Part shown: piece by piece, positions 39,139-48,344 of the stretch | Layout: every line of letters begins with the position of its first letter | How positions within the stretch are numbered: the first letter of the stretch is position 1 | NCBI RefSeq assembly: GCF_013170845.1 | Contig: NZ_CP033367.1 | Location: forward strand, 6,511,001 to 6,575,000 | Direction of reading: 5' to 3' | Length of the DNA stretch: 64,000 nucleotides | DNA from: Mesorhizobium loti R88b | Lineage (GTDB): Bacteria; Pseudomonadota; Alphaproteobacteria; Rhizobiales; Rhizobiaceae | Translations under genes and position numbers: made by a program | Notes under the pieces: model-generated | Told to the model about the DNA's origin: nothing | Databases searched by the model: none | What the model saw: the letters and a program-made list of their open reading frames with translations, nothing else

Positions 39139-40410
39139 TTATGATTTGACCGGCAATCCGGTCGCCGCGGCGATCTGTTTTGCGGCGTCGTCGAGTGCCG
39201 CCTTGGCATCGGGATAGCCACCGCCCAGATATTTGGTCTGCACCGCGCGAACGATGATTTCGGCATCGCTCTGGAACTGGGTTCCCCGGCTGGGCACGAC
39301 CTTGGGCAAGGTGCCCAGAATATCCTTCCACACCGCCTGACCACCCCAGTAGGGCAGGCCCTGGCTGACATAGGGATCGTTCAGCGCCGAGACCAGCGAG
39401 GGGACGAGGCCAAACTCCTTCAGCATGGTGATCTGGCCTTCATTGGTTCCGAGCGTGTATTTCAGATACTCGTAGGCCGCGTCCTTGTTCTTCGAGGCCG
39501 AAGTGATGGCGAGCGACGAGCCGCCGAGATTGGCGGCGCGCGGGCCGTCGGCGGTCAGGCTCGGCATCAGATAGACGCCCCATTTGCCGTTTTCGCCGGC
39601 CGATTCGGTGCGGATGGTGCCTTCATACCAGCCGCCATAGACCTGGGTGGCGACGGTGCCCGCCGTGTTGTTGGTGATCTTGGTGCCCCAGTCGGCGGAC
39701 GAGACGATGCCGGCGTCCTTCATCTCCTTAACCTTGGTCATGGCGTCGACGCATTTGGGCTGGTTGACCGTGATCGACTGGCCGTCCTCGGCGAAATAGG
39801 CGCAGCCCTGTTCGTTGGAGATCATGCGGAAGAATTCGCTGTCGCCGTTGAAATCGGCATTGGTCATCGACACGCCCGGATTGGCGGCCTGGACCTTCTT
39901 GCCGGCGGCGATGAAATCGTCCCAGGTCTTGATCGATGCCGGGTCGACGCCTGCCTTCTCGTAGAAGTCGCGGCGATAGAAGGCGGCGACCGGGCCGGAA
40001 TCCCATGGCATGGCATAGGCCTTTTCGCCGACCTCGAGCTCGGTGCGTTTGAAATCGGGGTATTTCTTCTGGTCTTCCGCCGTGTAGCCCAGCGTGTGCA
40101 GGTCGACGAAGCAGTCGGGGAACTGGCTCCAGTAATTCTCGGCCTCGCCATTCTCGATGGTGACGATGTCGGGCAGGCCGACGCCGCCGGCCGCACAGCC
40201 GGCGATCGACTTGTCATAGGTGGGCTGGTTGCCGAGATCCTGGACGGTGACCTTGATGTCGGGATGCAGCTTGTTGAAGCCGGCAATTGTCGCCTTCAGC
40301 GAGGAGGCGGCGATGTTCCAGCTCCAGATCGTGATTTCGCCGGACTGCGCGAAGGCGGGGGCTGAGCCCAGGCCAAGCGCGAGCGCGGCGCAAGTCAGTG
40401 TGATGCGCAT
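39139..40410 (-). CDS. Sugar ABC transporter substrate-binding protein (family 1)
   Basis: 423 residues with a signal peptide (LTCAALALGLGSAPAFA) and the family 1 carbohydrate-binding fold, EITIWSWNIAASS being the first strand. Similar proteins bind lactose, maltose or other oligosaccharides; this one resembles the LacE-type group in the first 40 residues. The substrate is not resolved. It heads the CUT1 operon, divergent from the MelR-like gene. Confidence 0.88.
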   Translation of the reverse strand: MRITLTCAALALGLGSAPAFAQSGEITIWSWNIAASSLKATIAGFNKLHPDIKVTVQDLGNQPTYDKSIAGCAAGGVGLPDIVTIENGEAENYWSQFPDCFVDLHTLGYTAEDQKKYPDFKRTELEVGEKAYAMPWDSGPVAAFYRRDFYEKAGVDPASIKTWDDFIAAGKKVQAANPGVSMTNADFNGDSEFFRMISNEQGCAYFAEDGQSITVNQPKCVDAMTKVKEMKDAGIVSSADWGTKITNNTAGTVATQVYGGWYEGTIRTESAGENGKWGVYLMPSLTADGPRAANLGGSSLAITSASKNKDAAYEYLKYTLGTNEGQITMLKEFGLVPSLVSALNDPYVSQGLPYWGGQAVWKDILGTLPKVVPSRGTQFQSDAEIIVRAVQTKYLGGGYPDAKAALDDAAKQIAAATGLPVKS

Positions 40411-40514
40411 TGAAATCCTCCCATTTCATTTGCTCTCTCTGCGAGCCCGGCTAGACTATGCAGCGCGGAAGGCTTGTCCCCGACAAAGGGAATACGGAAT
40501 TGGCGGAAAGTAAG
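40411..40514. promoter_or_regulatory. Divergent control region of the CUT1 operon and its regulator
   Basis: About 100 bp between the binding-protein start and the regulator's start. It must contain both promoters and the MelR-like activator site. No clear palindrome is visible. Confidence 0.5.
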
Positions 40515-41387
40515 ATGCCGGAACGGCCGTTTTACCAGCCAGGCGCCAGCAGCGTGGAAGGCCTGCCGCTGCTCCTGCAGATGTTTCACACCAGTCCACT
40601 GGTGATGCTGAAGCCACATTGGCACGCCCAGGTGGAGGTGAATTTCATCGTGCGGGGCAGCGTGCACTACCGCATGAACGACCACGAAATCTCCCTTTCG
40701 GCCGGCGAGATGTGCTTCTTCTGGGGCGGCCTGCCGCACCAGATGGACGATCTCTCAGACGACGCCGTCTATGCCGGTGCGCATCTGCCGCTGGTGCATT
40801 TCTTCCGGCTGCATCTGCCGGCCGACGTGCGCCACCGGCTGATGACCGGCGCGACACTGGTGACCGACGCCACCGATCAGTCCGACAACGACAATTTCGC
40901 TCGCTGGAACCGCTATGCCCGCTCGGGCGACCCGGCAAAGGCCGAGCACGCCGTCAACGAACTTCTGCTGCGGCTGGAGCGGGTGCGGTTCGAGACCTAT
41001 CGGCTGGTGCCCGAAACCGCGGCCGGACAGGACGCCGGCAGCCCCTTCGACCAGCAATCGTCGCGCAATGTCGGGCGCATGTGCGATTTCATCGCCGAGA
41101 ACTTCCTCTACGACATCGACTGCATGAACATTGCCGGGGCGGCCGATATCCATCCCAAATACGCCATGAGCCTGTTCAAGAAATCGACCGGCATGACGCT
41201 CAACGAGTATGTCAACCTGCTGCGGCTGAGCTACGCGCAGGCGCTGTTGATGCACCAGGACGCCAATGTGCTGCGCGTCGCCATGGACTCCGGCTTCGGC
41301 TCGCTCAGCGCCTTCAACAAGTCGTTCCGCAAGCTGGCCGGCATGACGCCGTCCGATTTTCGTAAGGGTCTGCCAAGCGCCAGATAG
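40515..41387 (+). CDS. AraC family regulator, MelR-like
   Basis: About 290 residues from ATG at 40515 (MPERPFYQPGASS); an upstream in-frame start is less likely. The N-terminal cupin has HWHAQVEVNFIVRGSV, closely like the MelR ligand domain, and a C-terminal AraC HTH (MNIAGAADIHPKYAMSLFKK, VAMDSGFGSLSAFNKSFRK). It faces the CUT1 operon and likely activates it in response to the imported sugar. It shares no close identity with the AgpT-like regulator. Confidence 0.85.
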   Translation: MPERPFYQPGASSVEGLPLLLQMFHTSPLVMLKPHWHAQVEVNFIVRGSVHYRMNDHEISLSAGEMCFFWGGLPHQMDDLSDDAVYAGAHLPLVHFFRLHLPADVRHRLMTGATLVTDATDQSDNDNFARWNRYARSGDPAKAEHAVNELLLRLERVRFETYRLVPETAAGQDAGSPFDQQSSRNVGRMCDFIAENFLYDIDCMNIAGAADIHPKYAMSLFKKSTGMTLNEYVNLLRLSYAQALLMHQDANVLRVAMDSGFGSLSAFNKSFRKLAGMTPSDFRKGLPSAR

Positions 41388-41713
41388 AAGTGATGGCCCG
41401 CTGCCGCTGGCCTGTTGACGTAGCGCATTGCGGCATCTCGATCGTCGGCTAAGAGCGGATCCCGGCAGGTGCAGCGCACCATGGCGGCACCGGGACAGAG
41501 GCCAAAAAGGCTGAAAGAGGCCCGCCCGCGCGCTATTGTCGTGATGAAAGCACCTGATGAAGCCGCCCTTTCCACAGCCTCTCTTTTCCTGCCGGAAATC
41601 GCCACCTAGGCGCTGGACAGGCTGAATTCCCGTGCTATAACCCACGCGCTTTCAAGGGGCGCCCACGGCGCCTTGATGAAATCCGGTTCACGCAATTTCG
41701 TTTGCCGGAACAG
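41388..41713. other. 326-bp stretch between the MelR-like gene and tRNA-Phe
   Basis: I see no gene. The last 80 bases should contain the tRNA-Phe promoter; a GGGGCGCCCACGGCGCC palindromic patch at about 41657-41673 is the only visible structure. It marks the left flank of the island. Confidence 0.5.
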
Positions 41714-41789
<76 letters not shown>

Positions 41790-42001
41790 TCCCCTCTTCT
41801 CCCGACAGTCTCTTTCGCCGAAGCCTCTACGCTTCTGTCTCGGCAACTAGCTGAAATCCTTACTGATTTCGGCGCGCAAAGCGCGGATGGTCGGGTTTTG
41901 TGGAATTTCGGCGCAGTTGGTCCAACGAGGCGGGGGGCTGGTATTTTCGGTGGTATTGGAGATGCTGATGGTATCGCTGCAGCCAAATGGAGGTCCCGAA
42001 A

Positions 42002-43246
42002 ATGGCCCTTTCCGACGTAAAATGCCGAAATGCCCGACCCATTTCTAAGCTCGTAAAATTGTCTGACGGTGGCGGGCTCCAGCTTTGGGTGCAGCCTACC
42101 GGATCTCGCCTATGGCGCCTCGCCTATCGTTTTGGCGGCAAACAGAAGCTTCTGGCGTTGGGCAGCTATCCCCTCATCTCCCTCGCTGAGGCACGCGAGG
42201 CGCGCGATGCCGCCAAACGTCTCCTCCTACGTGGCATCGACCCCGCACAGGAGCGTAAGTCGCAAAAGGCTTCGGCGGAGGACACCTTTCGCTCAATCGC
42301 GGAGGACTATGTCGACAAGCTGAAGAAGGAGGGACGTGCCGACCGGACCATCACCAAGGTCAAATGGTTGCTCGACTTTGCCTATCCAACGTTTGGGAAC
42401 AAAAGCGTTCGGGAGATCGATCCGGCCACAATTCTTGTCGCTCTCCGCAGCGTGGAGGTTCGCGGTCGATACGAGTCGGCAAGGCGACTGCGCTCCACCA
42501 TCGGCAGCGTGTTTCGATATGCAATCGCAACCGCACGCGCCGATGTAGATCCGACGATCGCCCTGAGGGGCGCACTGGTCGGTCCGACGGTCACCCCGCG
42601 TGCCGCAGTTACCGATCCTAAGGCCTTGGGAGGCTTGCTGAGGGCGATTAATGCATTTGACGGACAGCCTACCACCCGAGCCGCTCTGAAGCTGATGGCC
42701 CTGCTGTTTCCCCGCCCCGGCGAGCTGCGCGCGGCCGAATGGGACGAGTTCGATTTCGAAAGCGCAGTGTGGAGCATCCCTGAAGGACGCATGAAGATGC
42801 GACGGCCGCACCGCGTACCTCTTTCCAGACAGGCCGTCAGCGTCCTGACCTCACTTAGAGAAATCTCTGATGGTGGAGCACTGGTGTTTCCCAGTGTTCG
42901 GTCGCGTTCGCGTCCGATTTCTGACAACACGCTTAACGCTGCCTTGCGCCGTATGGGCTACGGCAAAGAAGAAGCTACCGCGCATGGTTTTCGAGCAACG
43001 GCATCAACTCTGCTAAACGAATGTGGAAAGTGGCATCCGGACGCCATAGAACGGCAGCTGGCCCACATTGAGAGCAACGACGTTCGTCGGGCCTACGCCC
43101 GGGCGGAGCACTGGGAAGAGCGCATCAAGATGATGCAATGGTGGGCCGATTATCTGGATGAACTCGAGAGCAAAGACGCGGGGGTAATCTCGATTGGGGG
43201 ACACGGCAAATCCACCGTCCATACGCCGTCGCGAGATCTACGTTGA
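42002..43246 (+). CDS. Tyrosine recombinase (P4-type integrase)
   Basis: About 414 residues from MALSDVKCRNARP at 42002, with an in-frame start 15 bp upstream as the alternative. An N-terminal DUF4102-type arm-binding domain (LSDGGGLQLWVQPTGSRLW, GSYPLISLAEAREARDAAK) precedes the SAM-like and catalytic domains. The catalytic residues are all visible: Arg in LFPRPGELRAAEW, HGFRATAST (H-x-x-R), and the C-terminal QLAHIESNDVRRAY with His and nucleophilic Tyr. It should be active and integrates into the adjacent tRNA-Phe gene. Confidence 0.93.
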   Translation: MALSDVKCRNARPISKLVKLSDGGGLQLWVQPTGSRLWRLAYRFGGKQKLLALGSYPLISLAEAREARDAAKRLLLRGIDPAQERKSQKASAEDTFRSIAEDYVDKLKKEGRADRTITKVKWLLDFAYPTFGNKSVREIDPATILVALRSVEVRGRYESARRLRSTIGSVFRYAIATARADVDPTIALRGALVGPTVTPRAAVTDPKALGGLLRAINAFDGQPTTRAALKLMALLFPRPGELRAAEWDEFDFESAVWSIPEGRMKMRRPHRVPLSRQAVSVLTSLREISDGGALVFPSVRSRSRPISDNTLNAALRRMGYGKEEATAHGFRATASTLLNECGKWHPDAIERQLAHIESNDVRRAYARAEHWEERIKMMQWWADYLDELESKDAGVISIGGHGKSTVHTPSRDLR

Positions 43247-43633
43247 ATCCAACATCGACGGTCGACCAAACGCCGAGACAAATCTCCAACCTCCGAAAAT
43301 CACACTGAACCCCATCGAAAAACCGAAAGTGGGCGACCAATGTGACAGAACCGGATGGTCATCGTTTTCCACATTAAATCAATATTTTAGCGTCTGGTTC
43401 GCCACACATTTCCTTCGTATTCTCTCGTATGGTCTGGCGAACCTAAGGACCAGGAGGAGGACTAGTATTCCCTCCGCGGCGTCTCGTCGGCCCACAAGAA
43501 GGGTCGATTAACCGTGACGAACGTGGCTGGTTTGGGGCCGAGACCGGAACGGCGACTTTCGAAAGGCGAAAACGAGTAACCAGCCATTCCGGTGGTTCAG
43601 CCTCCAACGGGCCAGCATGATCATCATTCGGTG
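43247..43633. other. 387-bp stretch after the integrase with a 9-bp inverted repeat
   Basis: No convincing gene. GGTTCGCCA at 43396-43404 and TGGCGAACC at 43435-43443 are perfect inverted repeats 30 bp apart. The stem may be an integrase or excisionase site, or a terminator between the convergent integrase and Rossmann-like genes. Confidence 0.5.
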
Positions 43634-44791
43634 TTATGTTGCCGCCGTCACTGCTGCCGACGCGGTGGCTGGAATCGGCTCCTCCCATTCCCCGCGTATC
43701 CACAACGAGTGAAGTTCAAAATCGGCAGTTTCAGCATTTTGCTCGGGATCTCCATATACAGCTGTCTCGACATAGGGGATGCCTACGTCAAAGCGGTCGC
43801 TAGAGCCCTTTCCAAACTTATGATCATAACACGCGAGCAACACGCCAATCGAAAGCAGCTTTGATGAGAGAGGCGACACAAACAGCTTACAGCCACCCAT
43901 AGGTTTGAGAGCTTTTTTGTATCGTTCCATGGCCGTAAATATTTGGCGGTAAGCCTCGAACGGATTGTATTCGCTTGCTAGCAAGATGTTTGCCGGCTCC
44001 ACCTTGAAGTCGTCGAACAGAGTGTCACGGTGCTCACCAACCACCTCGTCCCCTCGCCGTGGCTTTCTCGTAGGAAAAGGGATAACCGGGCAAATCTCAT
44101 CCGGGTTCACATGGTCTTGTATGAGATGCAGTCGGTCACGCTGACCCTCACCCAAAACAGGAAACCACACCCGCGGCCAATTCTGAGTAGTCTGCTCTTC
44201 AAGATGTCCGGAGAAGCCAAGGACGAAGGTTACGCTGTCCCTGAGACTGCCTTTTGCCGCGCCGAGATCCGCAGAAACACTCTCGGATGTGGTCACGTGA
44301 AGATTTACGCTTGGGCCGTTGGCTTCGGCCAGCTTATCAAGTTTGAAGAGAAGAACGCTGACAGCGGTAAGTGCCACCATGCGCGGCATAGCGCTGATGT
44401 CGACAATGACATCGTCAAAGTCGCGACAATCTCCCGCTCTGTCCAATGAAGCTTTGGTATTTCGTGGAGTTACAGCAGCGCCTACGGGGCCTCCAATCTC
44501 GATCGGCACTGCAACGATCTTTTCCGCGGGAACGAGTTTCAAGAGTCCTTCGTGGTTGGTCGCCGTGAGTTCCGATCGCTTCGGGCTGTCGCCCAATCCG
44601 TTGTCGAACACCAACTGCCAGACCGATATATCGGCGTCCAGGGCATGCAAGCGTCGAGCAGTTTCAAGAGTTCTGACGTCGAAACCGCGACCAATCACGA
44701 GAAGGACCTTACGCTTCTTGGCCGACAAGCGCCGTCGCCAGAACATGGTGAAATCGGAGTCGAGTGTGAGGGAGTAGGGATCCCATCGCAT
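43634..44791 (-). CDS. Uncharacterised Rossmann-like protein, third gene of the PRTase-ATPase operon
   Basis: About 385 residues (ATG at 44791; a TTG at 44812 overlapping the ATPase stop is an alternative). I recognise no named family. The N-terminal RKVLLVIGRGFDVRT followed by ETARRLHALDADISVWQL is a beta-alpha-beta pattern, and DDVIVDISAMPRMVALT forms a second such unit. A C-terminal segment (CKLFVSPLSSKLLSIGVLLA, VETAVYGDPEQNAE) could be a second Rossmann lobe, faintly like CARF-type domains. It is probably cytoplasmic, with no membrane segment. The overlap with the ATPase gene shows that it belongs to the same system. Confidence 0.72.
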   Translation of the reverse strand: MRWDPYSLTLDSDFTMFWRRRLSAKKRKVLLVIGRGFDVRTLETARRLHALDADISVWQLVFDNGLGDSPKRSELTATNHEGLLKLVPAEKIVAVPIEIGGPVGAAVTPRNTKASLDRAGDCRDFDDVIVDISAMPRMVALTAVSVLLFKLDKLAEANGPSVNLHVTTSESVSADLGAAKGSLRDSVTFVLGFSGHLEEQTTQNWPRVWFPVLGEGQRDRLHLIQDHVNPDEICPVIPFPTRKPRRGDEVVGEHRDTLFDDFKVEPANILLASEYNPFEAYRQIFTAMERYKKALKPMGGCKLFVSPLSSKLLSIGVLLACYDHKFGKGSSDRFDVGIPYVETAVYGDPEQNAETADFELHSLWIRGEWEEPIPATASAAVTAAT

Positions 44792-44804
44792 TGCCGGGCT
44801 CGGA

Positions 44805-46715
44805 CTAGACAAGAGTTGCCTCCTCGGCCACGGCGATTGCCTTCGCTCCTGCTTCTTGCCAGTGAAGCAAGCTCTTCAGTGTTTGATGTCTCCAGCCGCC
44901 GTAACCAAGTGGCAGGCCAAAATGTACGCAGAGAAGACGGTTCAGATAGAACACGACATATTCCCGACCATTATTTCTATGGTCGAGACGTGGCATCAGT
45001 AGGTTATGCGACACGAGAGACGTCATGACGTCTCGAAGTCGAATAAAATGCGAGATTTCAGCGTCCTCGCTGTCAATTATCAGTTTTCGATCGTCCATCG
45101 TGATCGCAATTCCGGTGACGCCGGGTGCGTAGGGGGCGCTGCTTCTGAAAGTCTGTTGGCGGCAGTATTCGCCGATTGCTTCGAGCAGGCGGCGCGCCTC
45201 GACACCACGCGGAAGGCGGCGCGGAAGCCCGTCCCACCGATCCTTCGCAACGCCCCGGATCAGTGCGTCCTGTCGCGCTGCCGTGAGTGGCACCGGCTGA
45301 TCTCGGTGAAACCGGATTTTCGCAGAGATTTCTTCAAACAATGCGCCTGCCACCTCCAGATACTGGTCCACATTGGAGGATGATACGGCGCTCAAAGACT
45401 CACGGCCGAAATAGATTGGCGCTCCCACATCTGTTCGCAGAAAGTGTTCTGCTGCTCGGTCCGTGCCGCTGCCTGATCGTGCTCCGAACTCATCCAATGT
45501 CAATGAATCGAAATCGAAGCTTGTCTGGGTTCGTCTCGTATCTCTTATGACCAGAATTTTGAGCAACTGCCATTTGAAGGCGCGTTCGAGAAGGTTGCCG
45601 CTTAGCCCGCGAGCATTGGCAAGCCAATTCGAATAACGAGGGCCAACGCCGGCCATCTTAACAACTTCGGCCTCGATCTCCGCCGTACGGCCAGTGAGAG
45701 CGGTCTCCAAGCTCGGTATGTCGTCGGTTTCACCAATGAGCGGAAACAGCTCGCGCCCTTCGAAACCATCAGCCTTGGCCGCCCGAAGATTGGCGATCGT
45801 TTCCACAAATTTGGTATAGGACTTGGTTCTTGTTCCAGACCAACGTTCTTCCAGTTGCACGACGTTCTCGTAATCTCGTTTGCGAAGCGCGCCCTCGGAG
45901 AGCAGATCCTTATGCGTAAGAGCCTCTAGCCTTTCAGCGATCCATACTCCGCACTGCTCCCGCGCATTGGTTATGAATTCAATCAGGCTTGCACGCTGTG
46001 GAGGAGCCAGTGTCTGGAGTTCGTCCATGAGAAGGACGCGCTTGACGTCCATATCACCCTGCGCGTCGCTTATGCGAACATGCGCAAACCACTTGAGCCC
46101 GTCCAAGCGCGCGTGCCCACCTTTTATCGACGCAGGCGAACCGAGATCGTCCATTCGATCGTAGAAATCTCGTTCGATGCGCGACGCCCAGGTAAAAAGC
46201 TCCTTTCCTGTAGCGCGGCCCGGAATAGTCGCGTCTGATTCCGGCTCCCATTCGAAGCTGTATTGGTCAAGATCGTCGGGAAATTGACGTTCCGCTCGTT
46301 CCAGCACCGACCTGAGTGTCGCGACCACAATTCGAGAATTCAATAGCTCTCGAAAGAGTATATTGCCGCGGTCAAAGGCACTCAGTTCCTTGTACTCACT
46401 GGTGAAGACGACCATCGCACCAAGCAATTTCGGTCCGTCGCGACCGATGGCGCCCACCTCCCTCAGCGCGTCGCGCGTCGCCTTCACCTGCTGGTGCTGA
46501 TCAGCGAGGTTGTCAGTGAGCTTCAGCGGACGCGGCGTAAGAATACGCAGAAACGTAGTCTTTCCGCCACCAGGTGCACTTCGAAGAAAGACGAGACCGT
46601 TCCAAGGGTCATCGAAGGACTTGATGACCTCCAAAGCACCCACGCCGAAGAGACGAACAAACTCATCGTCACTCGTCGAGCGCTGGGATGCGCGCATTCG
46701 GAATGGATTTCTCAC
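44805..46715 (-). CDS. ORC/CDC6-like AAA ATPase of a conflict-type operon
   Basis: 636 residues from a GTG that directly follows the stop codon of the PRTase gene (an ATG lies 18 bp further). Walker A is SAPGGGKTTFLR near residue 46-57 and Walker B is VLLMDELQTL near 225. The long C-terminal part has helix-rich regions compatible with winged-helix or sensor domains. I place it with the ORC/CDC6-like AAA proteins described, from memory, in biological conflict systems with PRTase-like partners. It would act as the energy-using sensor or assembly core. Codon use is less GC-rich than the flanks. Confidence 0.72.
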   Translation of the reverse strand: MRNPFRMRASQRSTSDDEFVRLFGVGALEVIKSFDDPWNGLVFLRSAPGGGKTTFLRILTPRPLKLTDNLADQHQQVKATRDALREVGAIGRDGPKLLGAMVVFTSEYKELSAFDRGNILFRELLNSRIVVATLRSVLERAERQFPDDLDQYSFEWEPESDATIPGRATGKELFTWASRIERDFYDRMDDLGSPASIKGGHARLDGLKWFAHVRISDAQGDMDVKRVLLMDELQTLAPPQRASLIEFITNAREQCGVWIAERLEALTHKDLLSEGALRKRDYENVVQLEERWSGTRTKSYTKFVETIANLRAAKADGFEGRELFPLIGETDDIPSLETALTGRTAEIEAEVVKMAGVGPRYSNWLANARGLSGNLLERAFKWQLLKILVIRDTRRTQTSFDFDSLTLDEFGARSGSGTDRAAEHFLRTDVGAPIYFGRESLSAVSSSNVDQYLEVAGALFEEISAKIRFHRDQPVPLTAARQDALIRGVAKDRWDGLPRRLPRGVEARRLLEAIGEYCRQQTFRSSAPYAPGVTGIAITMDDRKLIIDSEDAEISHFIRLRDVMTSLVSHNLLMPRLDHRNNGREYVVFYLNRLLCVHFGLPLGYGGWRHQTLKSLLHWQEAGAKAIAVAEEATLV

Positions 46716-47834
46716 CTACTGTAGCTTTCTGTGGCGGCTAACTCTCGGAAACAGGCCACGAACCGATTGGTCGTCCTCTGCCCAGAGCAGATAGATCGAG
46801 TTGTTGGGAGTGTTGTGAGCTAGCACGAGCGGGAGCCTGCAATTCGCGAAACCGTAGCGCTTGCTTGTACCGCCTACTTTAGAATGCTCATCGTCGGCAT
46901 CGTCGTCAAAATATCGATCATCTGCGACGAGCCCCAGGATTGGGCTGTCGCTTGCATCATCGAGCGGCGTCGTTTCGCCCAGTTTGTGAACCACCTCGAA
47001 CTCGACTGTGCCCTTGCCGAAGGTCAACTTGGGCAAACGGCTTTCAATGTGCTCGATTGCCTGATCGCCGGCGACATAGAGAATGATGATTATCTTGACG
47101 CCGGAATTCGCTATCGCGTCTCCAAGGTTTCCTGCTTTCATTAAGCCGCTAACGATCTTCGCTATCTTCCCGGTCCATCCACCTTGCCCATCCTCTCGAA
47201 TGAAACTCGTACCACTGCCAGTGAAATCATCGAGCAGTACGATGTACCGGAACCGGGCCTCATGATCGTGGGGTTCTCGACCCAAGATCTTCGTTAGGTG
47301 CTTCCGAAGGTCTTGGACCATGCCCTCGCTTTTCGGATCCGAAACGTCATAGGCATGAAAGACTTGCTCATTGGACATCTCTTGCGGATTCGCGCGACGA
47401 AACCAGTCTGTTCGCGCACCGTCGCTCAGGCCTAGGACCAGTGTCTGGCGAAGTCGAGTTCGATACTCCACCGTGTCGACGATTGCCTTCACTTTATGTG
47501 GATCGACCCCAAGTTCGGTCGCAGTGTCAGCGATTAGGATTGGGCGAATGATCGTCGGGAAGGTAAGCTCCACCAGATGATTCATTTCATCTGTGGATAT
47601 GAAAAGCAGCCTCTTTCGCACGAAGTTGTAAGCCTCGCGACGCTCTTCACCCCCGGTGAACTGCCCAAGCCAGAGCGCCAGACTCTCGATGAACCGTTTG
47701 CCTGGCGAGAACTGCTGATATTCGTCGTATTTGTAACTGGCAAAGCTTTCGAGATAAGCGCGTTCCGCTGCCTTTTCCTCGTCAGACCATTCCATGATTT
47801 TTGCCAGCAGGCTTTCCGCCAAATCCTTCCTCAT
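46716..47834 (-). CDS. PRTase-like protein (conflict-system type)
   Basis: 372 residues from ATG at 47834, preceded by GGGGAG; a GTG at 47852 is an alternative. The central YIVLLDDFTGSGTSFIRE is a phosphoribosyltransferase PRPP-loop motif (hydrophobic strand, Asp-Asp, then TGSGTS). A helical N-terminal region of about 180 residues precedes it and a C-terminal region with acidic DDDADDEHS follows. It should bind a 5-phosphoribosyl-type ligand. The operon and this PRTase class recall the conflict-associated PRTase families; the reaction is unknown. The stop codon abuts the ATPase start. Confidence 0.7.
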   Translation of the reverse strand: MRKDLAESLLAKIMEWSDEEKAAERAYLESFASYKYDEYQQFSPGKRFIESLALWLGQFTGGEERREAYNFVRKRLLFISTDEMNHLVELTFPTIIRPILIADTATELGVDPHKVKAIVDTVEYRTRLRQTLVLGLSDGARTDWFRRANPQEMSNEQVFHAYDVSDPKSEGMVQDLRKHLTKILGREPHDHEARFRYIVLLDDFTGSGTSFIREDGQGGWTGKIAKIVSGLMKAGNLGDAIANSGVKIIIILYVAGDQAIEHIESRLPKLTFGKGTVEFEVVHKLGETTPLDDASDSPILGLVADDRYFDDDADDEHSKVGGTSKRYGFANCRLPLVLAHNTPNNSIYLLWAEDDQSVRGLFPRVSRHRKLQ

Positions 47835-47937
47835 CAGAACTCCCCATGACACCTCTACCCGACCGCAGCGATATACCGCAGGGAGGAGTGCGTTCGTCCA
47901 GCGAAATCAACCTGGTCCTTACCTTAATTCACGGGAT

Positions 47938-48297
47938 TCACTTGCGGGTGATTTCGCCAACCGCAGCTATGACTTTTGCAAGCCGCTCCGCACCGGCCGG
48001 TGTATTATCCCAAGCACGCCGAATTGAGCGCTCCAGCTTTGCCCAGTTCGGATCGGATGCGTGCCGACTGCGTTTCCATGTCGTTCCTTCACCCTGCGTA
48101 TTTTGCAGCCCGAGGGTCGTGCAAATTCGCACGACGCTCGCTCCGAACGTAATGAATTGCCCCCGACAAATACGCGAAACTTGGCTAGCGTCGACATCAG
48201 CAATGTCAGCCAGTTCCGCGTAAGAAAGGCCTGCTTCTAAGCGCTTTTCATTGATATGGCGGACCAACTCCGCCCTTTCAATTTGCTTCGGCTTCAT
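47938..48297 (-). CDS. XRE-family helix-turn-helix regulator of the island operon
   Basis: About 119 residues from ATG at 48297 (MKPKQIERAELV); an ATG at 48309 lies inside the operator. The HTH is seen as LSYAELADIADVDASQVSRI, near residues 25-45. The C-terminal part (LERSIRRAWDNTPAGAERLAK) is helical. It is first in the leftward operon. A 12+12 bp inverted repeat directly at its start and at the NADAR start suggests that it represses both directions. Confidence 0.82.
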   Translation of the reverse strand: MKPKQIERAELVRHINEKRLEAGLSYAELADIADVDASQVSRICRGQFITFGASVVRICTTLGLQNTQGEGTTWKRSRHASDPNWAKLERSIRRAWDNTPAGAERLAKVIAAVGEITRK

Positions 48298-48331
48298 GTA
48301 AATTTGCATGCACTAAACGATGCAAATTTAC
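48298..48331. promoter_or_regulatory. 12-bp inverted-repeat operator between the XRE and NADAR genes
   Basis: GTAAATTTGCAT at 48298-48309 and ATGCAAATTTAC at 48320-48331 are perfect inverted repeats separated by 10 bp. The site touches the XRE start and lies just before the NADAR ribosome-binding site (GGAG at 48335-48338). Symmetry, length and place fit binding by the XRE dimer. Confidence 0.82.
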
Positions 48332-48344
48332 AATGGAGTTTTTC

